From Larix kaempferi (taxonomy: Eukaryota; Streptophyta; Pinopsida; Pinales; Pinaceae), in assembly GCA_027924585.1 (NCBI GenBank), contig BSBM01000076.1:2184501-2248500 (forward strand): a stretch of 64,000 nucleotides of DNA. Reading direction: 5' to 3'. A model generated the notes under the pieces. It was given only the letters and a program-made list of their open reading frames with translations. It ran no database searches and was not told where the DNA came from. Shown here piece after piece: positions 44,795 through 57,700 of this stretch; the stretch's first letter is position 1; each line of letters starts with the position of its first letter. Made by a program: the position numbers and the translations under genes.

Positions 44795-45834
44795 ATGGGG
44801 GAGCGAAATAGTTTTGCAGGTTCCATTTGGATCACATTGTTTATCTTCAAGGTAAGTTGAAGGTGTCAACAAGATTGTGCAAATGCATTGTTCATCTGTT
44901 TAGTTTTCTGGAGTTTAGAATAGATCTACGACGCAGTATTCAACTCCAGAAGAATTAACATCATGCTTTTGCAAGATTGTTCATTGCTTCATGTGCAAAG
45001 GATTGACTAAGCTACCATATATCCTCATTGTTTAATTACTTCAATTACTTCATCTGTTGAGTTTTCTAGAATTTCGTGTAGAAATTTAGAATACATCAAC
45101 GACCAAATGTTCAACTCCAGAAGAATCATTTCTGTGCAAAGATTGACTATGCTATGCTACTCTATGTATTTGCAGAAATATATTGTAAATATTGCTTGAT
45201 GAACTGCAGGTGCCCAAGGCGCGACATTCGTGGTGAAGAATCAGTGTCCATACACAGTTTGGGCGGCTGCAAGTCCTGGTGGCGGTAAAGCGTTGGAACA
45301 GGGCCAAACATGGAGCTTTAACGTTGCCGCAGCAACAAAAGAAGCGAGAATTTGGGGTCGTACCGGGTGCAACTTCGACGCAAGCGGGAGAGGCAAGTGC
45401 AACACTGGTGACTGCGGGCGGGGTTGCTGAATTGTCAAGGCTATGGAAGTGTCCCTGCAACTCTTTTTGAATATGCGCTCAATCAGTACAAGAATCAAGA
45501 TTTCTATGATATCTCTCTCGTTGATGGCTTCAATATCCCTCTCTCCATAAGTCCCTCCGACTCTAATTGCAAAAAATTAGGATGCACCAGCAATATAAAT
45601 GCCATGTGCCCTTCACAATTGAAAGTAACCGGTGGATGCAAGAGTGCTTGTGCTGCTTTCAATGCGCCTCAATACTGCTGCACAGGCGCCTACCTGAACA
45701 ACTGCTCTCCCAGCAACTATTCGAAATTCTTCAAGGGGCAGTGCCCACAGGCCTACAGCTATGCCAGGGACGATGCCACTAGCACCTTCACCTGCCCTAC
45801 TGGTGGTAATTACAACATCGTCTTCTGCGGTTAA
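44795..45834 (+). pseudogene. Thaumatin-like protein (PR-5 family), two exons, with two frame breaks
   Basis: PR-5 proteins are secreted, disulfide-rich defence proteins, several with antifungal activity or pollen-allergen status in conifers. Exon 1 (44795-44851) gives a signal-like MGERNSFAGSIWITLFIFK and ends at a perfect GTAAGT donor. The 358-bp intron ends in TGCAG at 45209. Exon 2 reads [32 protein letters not shown] and CNTGDCG, then shifts frame at about 45419-45424 and continues [35 protein letters not shown] and [18 protein letters not shown] to the stop at 45832-45834. All 16 family cysteines and the acidic-cleft residues are present. As spliced, exon 1 is also out of phase with exon 2 by one base. 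Each break would be removed by one more G in a G run, so assembly error is as likely as pseudogenisation. Confidence 0.85.
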
Positions 45835-45835
45835 C

Positions 45836-45960
45836 GTCATGATATAGGAGTAAACATAAGTAAATAAAGTGAACTCCCTGTGGGATCAGATGATCATCTT
45901 CTGCCGTTAACATAATCATAAGTAAATAAAGTGAACTCCCAGTAGGATCAGATCATATTC
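45836..45960 (+). terminator. 3' UTR with duplicated polyadenylation region
   Basis: The last codons and 3' UTR are partly duplicated: TTCTGCGGTTAAC ... AAGTAAATAAAGTGAACTCCC ... GATCAGAT occurs at 45825-45893 and again, slightly changed, at 45899-45953. Each copy contains AATAAA (45863 and 45925). From 45960 to 46495 nothing else is seen. Confidence 0.7.
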
Positions 45961-46500
45961 GGAATAAGAATGCTCTTATATATATTCAGAGTTGTATGTA
46001 ATTATATGAAAGCGATACCGTTGAGATTGAATGAATGAATGATATTAAGAGCATTCGGGTTGAATTTGCTTTTAGTTTCAGTGTTTTGATAGCATCGTTT
46101 TTGTTATTTTGATAGCATCAAAATAGCTATAATCCTAGAATTCGGGTTGAATTTACTTCTACGGCTTTCACAGTAATTGCACATATCGATGGTTTCTTTT
46201 TGTTTATTTTCAATACAGTAAAGCTAGACCAAATGTAATGTGAGTATTTTGATAGTTATAATCACTATCACACCAATAAAATGAAGAAAATTTCACGTTC
46301 ATTACTGAACGCCAACATAATTTCCATATGCAACATTATTTTATTAATATTTTTCTTATACCAGATATCCTAATAGTAGTGAAATTGAGGAAATTAATCT
46401 AGTTAGGAAAGAATTTGAAATTATTTCTAAAAATATTTGTAATTTTTTCCTTTACATCAATTTTATTTAATACTTTGAAACCGTATATAAGATTTGGTCA

Positions 46501-47140
46501 TCGATATGGAATTATATGTTGATATGGAAAATCTGATATGGATCTAGCACAAAAGAGTACACAATATAAAATCTTTCTAAAATCTTTCTTAGTTAGATTA
46601 GATTGTAGGATAGATGAATTACCTTGTGATGGCAATCCCTTTCTCTCTGTTTGATTTGCTTTGGATCCCTTGATCTCTAGATGCAAAACAAGATAGAAGA
46701 GATGAAAACAAGAAAACGACGTGAAAGCATATATCTATGAATCTAACTAGATAAGGGGTCAAACAAGCAAATCATAAATGATATTACAAGACATAACACA
46801 TTTATGGAAAGACGTTTATATTAATGTAAATTGCAGCAGATACAAAGTGATAGGAGTTACAACCAAAGCTTTGACGTCACGACTCCAACATGGACAATCT
46901 TGCCTCAAAGATCCAAATCCTCCTAACTTCTTGTGGATGAAGAAGATGATCGTGATTGAATTCCACCAACATGAGGGTGCATAATCCTTCCTCCTCCTCC
47001 ATGGAGAGAGAGGGGTTGTATTTATAGGACTAGATGGATAGAATAGGTTGAGGATTTAGGGGAGAGATCTAAGGTATTATCCCAATGAGTTAGGGAACCT
47101 AAGGACACCTATCCACATATCCAAGGATAAGCCTCCACAT
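46501..47140 (-). repeat. Inverted LTR-like repeat, left arm
   Basis: The reverse complement of this arm matches 47490-48150: GATAGGTGTCCTTAGGTTCCC, CTCCCCTAAATCCTCAACC, TATAAATACAACCCCTCTC, GGAGGAGGAGGAAGGATTATG, CTTTGAGGCAAGATTG and AATCTAATCTAACTAAG. A few insertions and substitutions separate them. The arm contains the same TATA box, here on the minus strand. The frame at 46778-46984 is repeat-derived. Confidence 0.85.
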
Positions 47141-47489
47141 CACCAAGCTTCGAGGCACCTTGTATCCGTGTAATATGACTCAAAACAATCCCCATCGCAA
47201 CTTGGGTGATATTTATGACTTAACCCAGGGTCTTCAAGCCGAAACCGCAATGATACGAATCTAACCATGTGATTACAATGTCTTGGAGTCGAACATGGTA
47301 GAAACCACTTGATTACCGGTCATTGATGTATACCATTAACAAGTGCGAGGGAAATCACCATTGATGTCAATGATTCCCAAGGTATCAAAGTACATACCAT
47401 CGAACGTGAATCAATGAGTTGAGGTCGAACACTTGATGGAATATTTCAATCAAGAGCCAATGATGTGAACTCATGTTGAAAGAGAGGTA

Positions 47490-49157
47490 ACCTACCATTA
47501 AGGCTTATCCCTGGATATGTGGATAGGTGTCCTTAGGTTCCCTAACCCATTATGATAATACCTTATATCTCTCCCCTAAATCCTCAACCTATTCTATCCA
47601 TCTAGCCCTATAAATACAACCCCTCTCTCTCCATGGAGGAGGAGGAAGGATTATGCACCCTCATGCTGGTGGAATTCAGTCAGGATCATCTTCTTCATCC
47701 ATAAGAAGTTAGGAGGATTTGGATCTTTGAGGCAAGATCGTCCATGTTGGAGTCGTGATGTCAAAGCTTTGGTTGTAACTCCTCTCACTTTGTATCTGCT
47801 ACAATTTACATTAATATAAACGTCTTAGTTCCATAAATGTGTTATGTCTTGTAATATCATTTATGATTTGCTTCTTTGACCCCTTATCTAGTTAGATTCA
47901 TAGATATATGCTTTTACGTCGTTTTCTTGTTTCCATCTCTTCTATCTTGTTTTGCAGCTGGAGATCGAGGGATCGAAAGCAAATCAAGCAGAGAGAAAGG
48001 GATTGCGATCACAAGGTAATTCATCTATCCTACAATCTAATCTAACTAGGAAATTTTTTATGTTGTGTACTCTTTTGTGCTAGATCCATATCATTTAGGT
48101 CTAGATCCAATTTAGATTTTCCATATCGACATAATAATTCCATATGGAAAATCGACATAATTAAGTAAACATGTTCCCTGACCTGATATGGACCCATTGA
48201 GTAATTAAATAAAAGGGAATTTATAAAAGTCACTTTTATTAATTAAATGGGGAAAAACGTAAAAAGGGGGATACAAGAGAAAATCGACCTGCATTCTCTC
48301 ATTATTGCATGTCATGTGATGAAATCGATTTGGAGAGCTCTGAGAGATTTTTGGGTTGAGGGTTGAAACCCTTGGCGAATGTTAATTTCAGTGGTGAAAC
48401 AAATCCCCCCTAGTTGCTATGGAGGAGAGATCACACAGATCTTTAGCTAGAATCCATTGTCAAGAAAGCTTGCACCATTATTTGTAGAGATCATAGTCAT
48501 TTGCAGCAAATCGTGGGGTTTTAAAAGAGGATGCAACCATTATTACGGATCATACCAGCTGAGAAGAGGTTGTTTCATCATTTGCAACACTTTTTTCTTT
48601 AAGAGGGGGCCTTACAACTCATTTGTAAGAGGGAACAACCAGTATTGCAGGTCGTACAAGTTGAGAAGAGGTCGTTCCATCATTTACAACCATCATTTGT
48701 AGGTCATACCATCATTTACAGCTCATTTGCAGGACATATCTCTAACTTGCAGACCGTATTCTTATTGTAGTCTTACATGATTGATGATCTGGATTTAAGA
48801 GGGAACTATAGCTTAGATTTGTCCACAGATGTCCTTGCATGTCCTTCTACAACTCAAATCTGTCCAAGCATGTCTTTCTATGTCCTTCTACATCTCAAAT
48901 ATGTCCATGCATGCCCTTGCATGTCATAAATAAGGTTAGATTTGTTGAAATAATGATAATTTTCTATTGTTAATGAGGTTATTGTTGTTTATCATTGAAC
49001 ACATGCTTGTTATATTTTATATTGAATGCAAATAAACATTGTTGGGTAAGAATCCTATGTATTTCCATTGCAAAACCACATGAAAACCCAAAGCAACAAA
49101 ACATAAATTTAAATCAGCAAAACAAAAATTAGAGCTACATATAGAGGGGATATTACA
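47490..49157 (+). mobile_element. LTR-like sequence with TATA box, right arm and extension
   Basis: The first 660 bp match the inverted left arm and carry TATAAATAC at about 47610 after CATCTAGCCC, as expected for an LTR promoter. A short ACAAGGTAATTC downstream looks like a splice donor. The sequence then runs, with short internal repeats at 48480-48730 and 48820-48930, to TTACA at 49157 directly before a primer binding site, the expected end of a 5' LTR. The true LTR start is not defined, and no matching 3' LTR was found. Confidence 0.55.
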
Positions 49158-49158
49158 G

Positions 49159-49173
49159 TGGTATTAGAGCCAT
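49159..49173 (+). other. Primer binding site, tRNA-Met type
   Basis: TGGTATTAGAGCCAT matches the usual plant LTR-retrotransposon primer site complementary to initiator tRNA-Met (TGGTATCAGAGC) with one mismatch, and sits one base after the putative LTR end. Confidence 0.7.
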
Positions 49174-49199
49174 GTTCCTCCTAGCCTATGAGTTGCATG

Positions 49200-49530
49200 T
49201 TTTTTCATGAATCCAAAGGACATTAAGATATATCACTTATAGGAGAAGAAAGCAGGGAGGGGCTGAAAACATATTTCAATCAGAAGGAGAGGAAGAGGAT
49301 CAACCAAAATCAGAAGAAGAGGAAGATATGGGGGATAGGAATGATCGAAACATGAGTGAGCCACCTAAGGGAAGTAATATGAGAATTTTGAATGATCTGG
49401 CAAAGGGGTAGCAACAGTTGGTCCATCTTATGACTAAGTTGATCACAAGTACTCAGGAAAACCAAAACCATGTTGGAAACAATGGACCAGGAGGAACTAA
49501 TGGACACAATGGGAATGATACAGAAGGGAG
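49200..49530 (+). pseudogene. gag remnant of the LTR element
   Basis: A decayed frame reads SNMRILNDLAKG, stop, QQLVHLMTKLITSTQENQNH, GNNGPGGTNGHN, a hydrophilic gag-like start. It is interrupted by a TAG at about 49409 and by the junction with LINE sequence near 49530. The assignment rests on position after the primer site and on composition. Confidence 0.45.
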
Positions 49531-51773
49531 AAACACTCATCTTGGTGAATGGCTTTCCGACCAGGAAATTTGTTGGAAGTAGAGGCATTTGGAAAGGCTT
49601 CCCATTGTCACCTTTTCTCTTCATTCTGGCTATAGAAGGTCTTAGCAGATTAATTGGAGAAGTGAAAAAGGCAAACAAGATAAAAGGTATAAAAATCTCT
49701 GGGTCCCTTACTTTAACTCATTTGCTTTTTGTTGACAATGTACTGATCTTCGGTGCAACAACTGTTACTAAGTGGAAGGTATATAAAGACATTTTCAACT
49801 TATTTTGTAAAGTCTTGGGGATGGATATCAACACACATAAATCTAGTTTTCTGCATCATTGTTCGGATGAGGAATGCCTTAATACTATTGGGTCCTTTTT
49901 TCCTTATAAAATGGATGTTTTGGAGCAGGGTTTGAAGTACATCAGGTATTTCCTAAATCCAAATAATTACAGATCGGAGGATTGGGCATGGTTATTGAAG
50001 AAGATTGATTGCAGGATAAATTGTTGGGCCTATAGGTGGCTCTCACTGGGTGGGAGACTCATTTTGGCTCAATCGATACTGATGAGTATCCTTACTTATT
50101 GGTTGGGCATGATGAAGCCCTTGGAAAAAATTCTTAGGGTCATTCGCAGCAAGGTTATTTATTTTATATGGGAAGGCAATCATTTATCTAGGAAGATGCA
50201 TATTTCTATTTGGGACTCTATATCTTGGCCCAAGAAACATGGGGGTTGGGGATTAATCAACCTAAACCTTTTTAGTCAAAAATTACAGACTAAGAGCCTT
50301 TGGCGGGCACTCATTCTTGAGGGGATGTGGAGTACGGTGGTCGGAAATAAATATTTGAAATCCTTCTCTACTATTCAATGGATCAAAAACCCATCTTTCT
50401 GTTAAAGGAATGCCTCAATTATCTGCAGAAGCATTGTTTCTATTTTTCCTTTTATCAGCAAATACTGATGCTGGAAGGTTGGACATGGCGATCAAATACA
50501 TGTGGGTATCGAGCCTATGGTTGGCATGGGTGAGGGATATGTGTTGTCTCCATCCTTAGTGGACAAGTTGAATTCAAAGAGAATCATGATTATGGCTCAA
50601 GATTATTATGTGGGGGGATCTAAATTTCCTGGTGCATTGGAGATCGGTGGACAAGATGGGTCTTGTGGACAGTGACGTCGATGAATGGAATTGTTACGTT
50701 AGAAGATTGTCCTTATCAGGTTTTGCTCCAATTGACGATTAGGAAATTCTAGTATGGGATCACCCATGTGAAAATGGTAATCTCTTTGTCAAAAAGGTAT
50801 ATGAATCAATTATCGAGTATCATGAGAAGTCGATTTCTAAGTGGTGGCACCGCAAAATTTGGCGTTGGAATTTACCAATGAATATTAAATGCTTCATTTG
50901 GTTATGCATGCACACTAAAATATTAACTTGGCCTAGAGAGGTTTTGAGGGACTGGACATCTGCATTATGTCTAGGAATGATGGGGAAGACATCCCACATC
51001 TATTTATTTTATGTCCTTGCTTCAGGTACATCTGGAATGAACTTCAAGTTATTATGGGCATTAATATTGACTGGTTTGGGTTGACACTAGATGACTGCCT
51101 ACACAATTGGTTCCAAAAGAATTCAAAGTATAAGATGTTACCCATGTTCACTATTTGGGTCATTTGGATCAGTCGAAACGGGAAACTTTTCGAGGACGCA
51201 AAGCCTTCCACTTTCTTCATCTGTAAAAATATCATGTCCTTTCTACATGAGTTTCATACACATGCTAAAGCTATTACAAGGAGAATTTGTAGAGCACCCA
51301 TGATTGATTATGGCATTTCAAGTGGCTTCTTCGATGGTGCAGCTAAAGGTGATATTTGTGGTGCAGGCATGATTATGTGGGTGAAAGAGAACCATAAGAT
51401 CAAGCTGAAGATGGGGGTTGGTGTGAGCACAAATATGAGAGTTGAGATTTTTGCACTTTGGGGATTACTACGTTTTGCTTCTATGAGGGGTATTTTCTGC
51501 ATTAACATCTATGGGGACTCCAAAGTCCTTATTGATTGGGCCATGGGAAAGCTTGACATCAAAGTTATTCATTTGTTACCTTGGCTGAAGTAAACCTCAA
51601 CGCTTATCAATTCCTTTGAGGTGATTACTTTTCAACACATATACAAGGTGTTCAATTCTAAAGCCGACTCTCTTTCAAAGGAAGCAATGGGACCTTTCGA
51701 TGGAACCATTTCATATGAGCACTGGGTCGGTGATTATTTGGTGGACTATGGCAATGTAAATGCCATTTTGTAG
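49530..51773 (+). mobile_element. 5'-truncated L1-type LINE: reverse transcriptase C-terminal half, zinc-knuckle region and RNase H
   Basis: From ILVNGFPTRKFVGSRG the sequence follows the plant L1 pattern: GFPLSPFLFILAIEGLSRLI, HLLFVDNVLIFG (the catalytic box, usually FADD), DWAWLLKKIDCRINCWAYRWLSLGGRLILAQSILMSILTYWL and GGWGLINLNLFSQKLQTKSLW. After a stop at 50403 and frameshifts, the zf-RVT region appears at 50878-51080 (NIKCFIWLCM). From about 51293 an RNase H domain reads GFFDGAAKGDICGAGM, MRVEIFALWGLL and YGDSKVLIDWAMGK, then after TAA at 51591 continues VFNSKADSLSKEA to a natural-looking stop at 51771. All four RNase H acidic residues (D, E, D, D) are present. There is no endonuclease and no ORF1, so it is 5' truncated and inactive. 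Confidence 0.85.
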
Positions 51774-54700
51774 TTTATTTTTATGTTTCTTCGCTCTTGT
51801 TTTTGAAAGATGATTAATGTTTATCTTGTTGTCCTATGGCACATGGCCTAGATCTATATTTTTCTACATGTAGTTTTTGGAAGTACAGTTATGATGTCTT
51901 TTTGTTTATTGACAAACTCGATATGGGTTGTGAAAGAGTGGATATAGTTAATAACATGAATATACTATGTAACTTTGATTTCCATATTAAATAACAAGTT
52001 ACATGTTTTTTCTTCAAAATAAAGGTAACATGACTATCATAATGCATTGAAATTTAAGAACACAAAACAAGGCCATGAGCCTCCTCAAATACAAAGTCTA
52101 TCCTTGAACAAATTTTGGATTTGGAGAAATGATTATAAATTCAAATAAGAAACTCAAACTAGAAGGAAAATTTGTATGATCGTGTAGGATGAAATATGAT
52201 ACATTTTGACATACATAATTGCATACAACAAAAAAATAAAAATACATGCACATCGAACTAGACTATGGGACATGTATCATAACTCTCTCTTTCCAATGAA
52301 TTCTTCAATACCAATGTTTAGTTAATCATTCAACTCTTACATGTTGGAAGCTAAAATGTTTGTTTTATGCAATAGAAAGTAGTTCATGGGATTTGATAAT
52401 TATTCAACACCTTGACCCCTAGGGTATATGATGTATATATGTTTAGTTGATGAGTGTCAAACCTTAGGGGGTAAGTTTAATAATCCCGTGATGTCAATGT
52501 GTAAGATGTCTTGCATGTATTTGTGAGCTCATGAACAAATGAAATAACATAGAACCACGGGATTTAACATGCATGAACTCTTATGGAAAGCATTAAAACA
52601 AAACTGTAATATATAAGAATCAAGAGAGAGAAGAGAGAAGACATTTACATGGTAAAACCCCAAGGTGGGAAAACATCCACAAAAGTTGGTCTTGTATTCT
52701 TCAAATATACTCTCTAATATTACAACTCTTCACATATGAATGATGTGGCTTAAGGATCCATAGGGTATAGGCAAAAGAACAATATCATAATCTATCCTCG
52801 CCCTTCTTGCTACTTGATTCAAGACTAATGACATCAATTTATATTAACCAAGGGAAACTTGGACCATTGATCATAAGGAAAAATTAAGGTTGGAGATCAA
52901 CCAATACATGATAAGTTCATTAATATATAAGGGAGAAGTGATGGATAAGAATGACTAATTAGTGTAGTTCAATGTTAACTAACAAACAAGTCACCACCTA
53001 ATAACTCCCAGACTATCTCCATGTGCACATGTGCAATACAAAAGTCTAGTGAGGCCAAGTTATATGTAAAAGTGCCCAACAAATGATGTTATAAAGATCA
53101 TCATTATGACACTAAGTACAATATTACATCAGTCCATTATACAACATTACAACACATTCTAACAATATTTATATCCAAAGCACAAGGCTAAGGTCCAACT
53201 AGAGAATCGATAAACTTGTGTTAGGCGGTTTCTAATGTTTATGCGTTCACACATTTCCTAATAACCATGTGGTTAGGTACACTTTCTACTATATAAAAGA
53301 GGAAATAATAAAATAGATCAAACCACCAATAAGTTGCAAAGGGCCAAAGAGAAAACTACGAGCCCACAATAGAGGATGATAAGGGGTTTTATGTGTTTAA
53401 TATTTAACTTATCATTTCCTATATCAAAGTATTCTATTATCATTATTTTCCATGTTGCCTCTTGTGTTGTTGAAGCCTTTTGTTAATTGAAGGTAGCATG
53501 TTGCAATTCCAAAGTATATGAATCTCAATTTCATGCATGGAAGCTTCTTCATTTATCGTTTTAGCATTAATATTCTTGATTCTCAACACATGCCTCTTTG
53601 AACCAATGAGAAATCGAAATGAATCCATGGTTACCCTCTACTTGTGAACTTTACCACCAAAATTCATGAGTTTGTAAAGCAATAAAGTATGTGGGGGTTT
53701 ATGTGTCTAGTAGGAAGAGGAATGGAAATCCATGGAAGAAATATTTCGTAAGGTTGGGAAAGGCAAGTAACTTGCGAAACTTGTAAATGTGCAAGGAATT
53801 ATCTTTGGCTTAGCCAAAATATACTATTCCATGACCCCAGAGGACAATCAACTAATATGTAAAATATCATGGATATTCGACTAGAATAGTTGGTCATAAA
53901 AGATCTTACAAGTTTTTGCAAACTCTTGTTATGTGGTCTTACACTTAATATTAAGGGTAGATATTATAGCTTAGCATGTGAATAACTAAATAAACTAAGA
54001 TTAAAATAAAATAAATCTAACAAATACCACACCTTCCACATAATGAACATAAGATGTACCTTGGGAAAATCCAACATAGGAAAAACCTTGCTAGAAGGTG
54101 AGGACTATGCCTTGCTCTTTTCTTTCCAATTATGAAATGCAAATACAAAGAAAGTGTACTCACCATGGATTTTCCATGGATATTGTGACACATATGGTTT
54201 GTACAAGATCTTCTACTTCCTCTATTATGCCCCAATATCCCACACCCTTGATCTGCTCTACTATGGAACAATACTCAATATAATAAAAATGGAACACCTT
54301 CTAATCCTAGCAGCCTAATATTTAACAATGTCTTTATAGTCACCTAGGGTTAGGTTTAGGGTTTTTGAATGCCTCAACCCTCTATTAGTATTAGGGCTTT
54401 AGATACTAGAATATTCCTGAAATTGCACATGTGACTAGCTCCACGTGTGTGAGTAATGGAATATGATGTGGCATCCACTTGATACCATGGTGGTCAACAA
54501 GATAAGTTAACTTGTGGGAGGGATAACTTCCCCATACAAACACTGATTGAGGTGATATTTGCATCATTGGAAAGATCTAAATGTGTAGAAAAATGTCAAA
54601 AGGTTGGGAACTTTGTTTACAAAATCTCTCCCCAACCCACTATCCCCCCTTCGCCCCACCAAAAAAAGGTCATTTGATGCCTAAAAAAGGATTCAAAAGT

Positions 54701-57700
54701 CTCTATACCTCAAATCACCAAAATAGAGTTGCCCCTAAACTGGGACCTACAGGGCAATAACTCTAACTTTTCCACCCATAAAATCCCAAAATAGATGACA
54801 AATTATATAATGATCCATTTTGGAGCATCAACACACTCAAATTTCCCTTAAATGCATTGGAGCATTGGAGGGGACAAATTGCTTGAGTGACTACATCGCA
54901 AAGAAGGGAATGGTGAGCCTTGTGTTGTGTATGCTAGCATTTAATGCAAATTGATTAAAGGTTGGTCGAGTTTTCTAGGGGGATTTCTTGATAGATATGA
55001 TGGTAGATTTTTGGTGCTATTGAAATTTCTAAGTTAATGGGTTAGGTTAAGTGTGATCAAAGCTCAATATATTGTATTCACCCTTGCAGTTTCATAGTCC
55101 TGACTTAGGGGTGGATTTCATATTGAATTGATTATAGCTAGGTAGAAAAGAACCTATATGCAACCAATTTGGTGGTCCATTCTCTAAAAATTTAAGTATG
55201 TGTCTTAACTTCTATATGAATGTTTGTATATTATATTGTTGTTATTGATTGCATGAATTCATTTGGTACATGTATAAATTCTATAATGGAATGGTATTTG
55301 CACATAAATCCTTGATGAATATGCATGTGGATTTTTCCCATGTAATAATTCCTAATAACTTTGTCTGTGCATGTTAAATTTCATGTATAAATGCATTGCA
55401 AAGTGTTCGTTGTTGTTTGAATCTTATTCATGTTATTTGTGGCTAAATTCGATGGGAAAATATGAATGTTGGCATGTGTGAATGTATTTAAGTCATTAAT
55501 TTACAAATTATGTTTCATATATAAACATTGGACATGCGATTAGTTCTGTGGAGTCCCTATTCATAACCACGTGTATGAGTTTTAATTGTGTTTCCTTGTT
55601 GATTTCCATTATGTATTGTATTTCTACCCTTGTTTTGCATAGGAAACATGTTATGCTTCAATTAGAGTCCAATTCGGTTTCTAGATGGGAAATTTGATTG
55701 AAGAGAAGAATCAAATTTGAATTGAAGTGCCTTGATGGTCAAGGGAGGTAGATCTAGGTATGTGACATGTTCACTGAGCTCGGTAAGAAATCTCATTCGT
55801 CGATTTAAGGATTTCCAAATGGTTGGGAATATATATCACCCTATGTTTATATAAGACAAATAAACAATTTACAACATCTAATACATAATAGGGACCCTTT
55901 ATGCTAAATAGAGCAAAATAAAGGAAATAAATAAAAAAACAAATATGCTTCCCCTTTTGTGCATAGATCCATCTTAACCCAAAGAAATGACTGCATCTTG
56001 TTTTTCTTCGCAATGAGCATCCCTTTGCATAAATATTTGTGAATTTTGTCTTGTATATGATTGCGAGTATGAAATAATACAAACATTGTTGACCTATTAT
56101 GTACATTACTAACAATGGATACAACTTCCCAATTCTTAATCACAATACTTCAACAAATCATTGTCAACCATGCATCCTGAACCATTGGATTTGACATCAT
56201 GAAGATATTTCTTAGTATTGACATGCCACATGTCTTTTTCCCAAATCTCAATCATATATCCAACATTAGATGAAGCAAACAAAGATGATGGACCTAAGAA
56301 TCTATCCATGCAATTCACCCATAAGTAATGCATTTTCACTCATGTATTTCAATCCATACCAATATTTCAAAACTTACCAATGCCAACCCAAATCTAATGT
56401 ATTTTCATTCCAATATGATTCTTTAATCCTTGCCATCAAGACTATTATGTTCGTCCCACCTCCCTCTCCTCCCACACATTCACATTTCCAAGTTGTCCAC
56501 GCAATTCAAGCCTAAACCTGCCAAAGGCGACAAATGACATCATTTTCTCTTGTCATTGCCCTGCTAGATTTATGTGGAACTCTTGCTTCAATCACGACTC
56601 TGTAAAAAAAATATCACAATCTCCTTCTTGAGTCATCTTATGTGTTCATCCCCTAATTCACTTCAACATTTGTATTCATCACTTTTGGGGGTGTGCAAGA
56701 TCAAAGGCTTCCACGTCACCACGATGATGTTAGCTCCAAGTTCTAACATGTATCCTTAAAAATGTAGTTAAGCCACATCGATGTTTCTTTTATGAAAAAT
56801 ACTAAGTATTATATATTCAAACTTGAGTTGGATTCAACTAGGTTTTACAAATATTTCAAGTCAAGATTTGAGAAAATACAAGGTTCTTTCATTTCATATA
56901 TTTTGCCCCCACAAAAGGTTTGACCTCCATAATTTCTTTGGTTTCGTACCCTTAACTTGTCAGAAATCACTCACAAACATGCACCTGGAGGATTAGGTAA
57001 CTACTGAGTGAAATTGAGACTCGTTACCAACCAACACCCACAAGATGAAATCAATGAGTGAAGCTGTCAAGTGGATTGAACCTATGATCTCCCAAAGTTA
57101 TAAATCATTCAAAGGAAGTAGGGCAAACCATCTTACCTAGTGGGACATGCCACAACTATTTTTATAGGTCCAATGCACCTTTCAATTAGATCATATAATA
57201 GTTTTGGTATGAGGAAGGTGGGTAGTTTTGATGGGTTATGCCATGGAATCCACATCTTAAGCTTTGCTTGGAAACTTGGGATCTCATGATGTGGCACCAT
57301 AAGACACAACCATGCTAACCATGATTAGGTTGTCAATCACAACAGGAAGTGTCCCTTACTAATATGATCTTGCCAAGTTTGAAGGGTGATGTCAATGTGA
57401 CATGACCAATGATTATATGTGAAAGGCTCTAAGAATGCCAGATGGCACCAACAAGATGTTTGCTTGAATACTTTCCTTTTTAAAATTAATGAAGTATTAG
57501 TAGTTGAACTCAAAGTGTTATTGGGTCTGCTTTATATGACTCTTAGGGTCTTAAACTTGGAGAAATGCATGATCTTGTGTTCCTTCAACTTGCAAAAGTT
57601 CCAAAAATATAAACATACTCAAACTCTGAATTAACTCTATTTTATAGCCCTTTTGGGGCTAATACTTTGAAGCAAATTCAACTCTTAGAAGACACAAAAA

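Noticed and set aside
45152-45840. Minus-strand frames over the thaumatin-like gene
   Set aside because: They are antisense shadows of the clearly recognisable PR-5 exon.
55771-56143. Overlapping minus-strand frames up to 117 codons
   Set aside because: They are AT-driven, with no motif; overlapping frames of similar length suggest chance.
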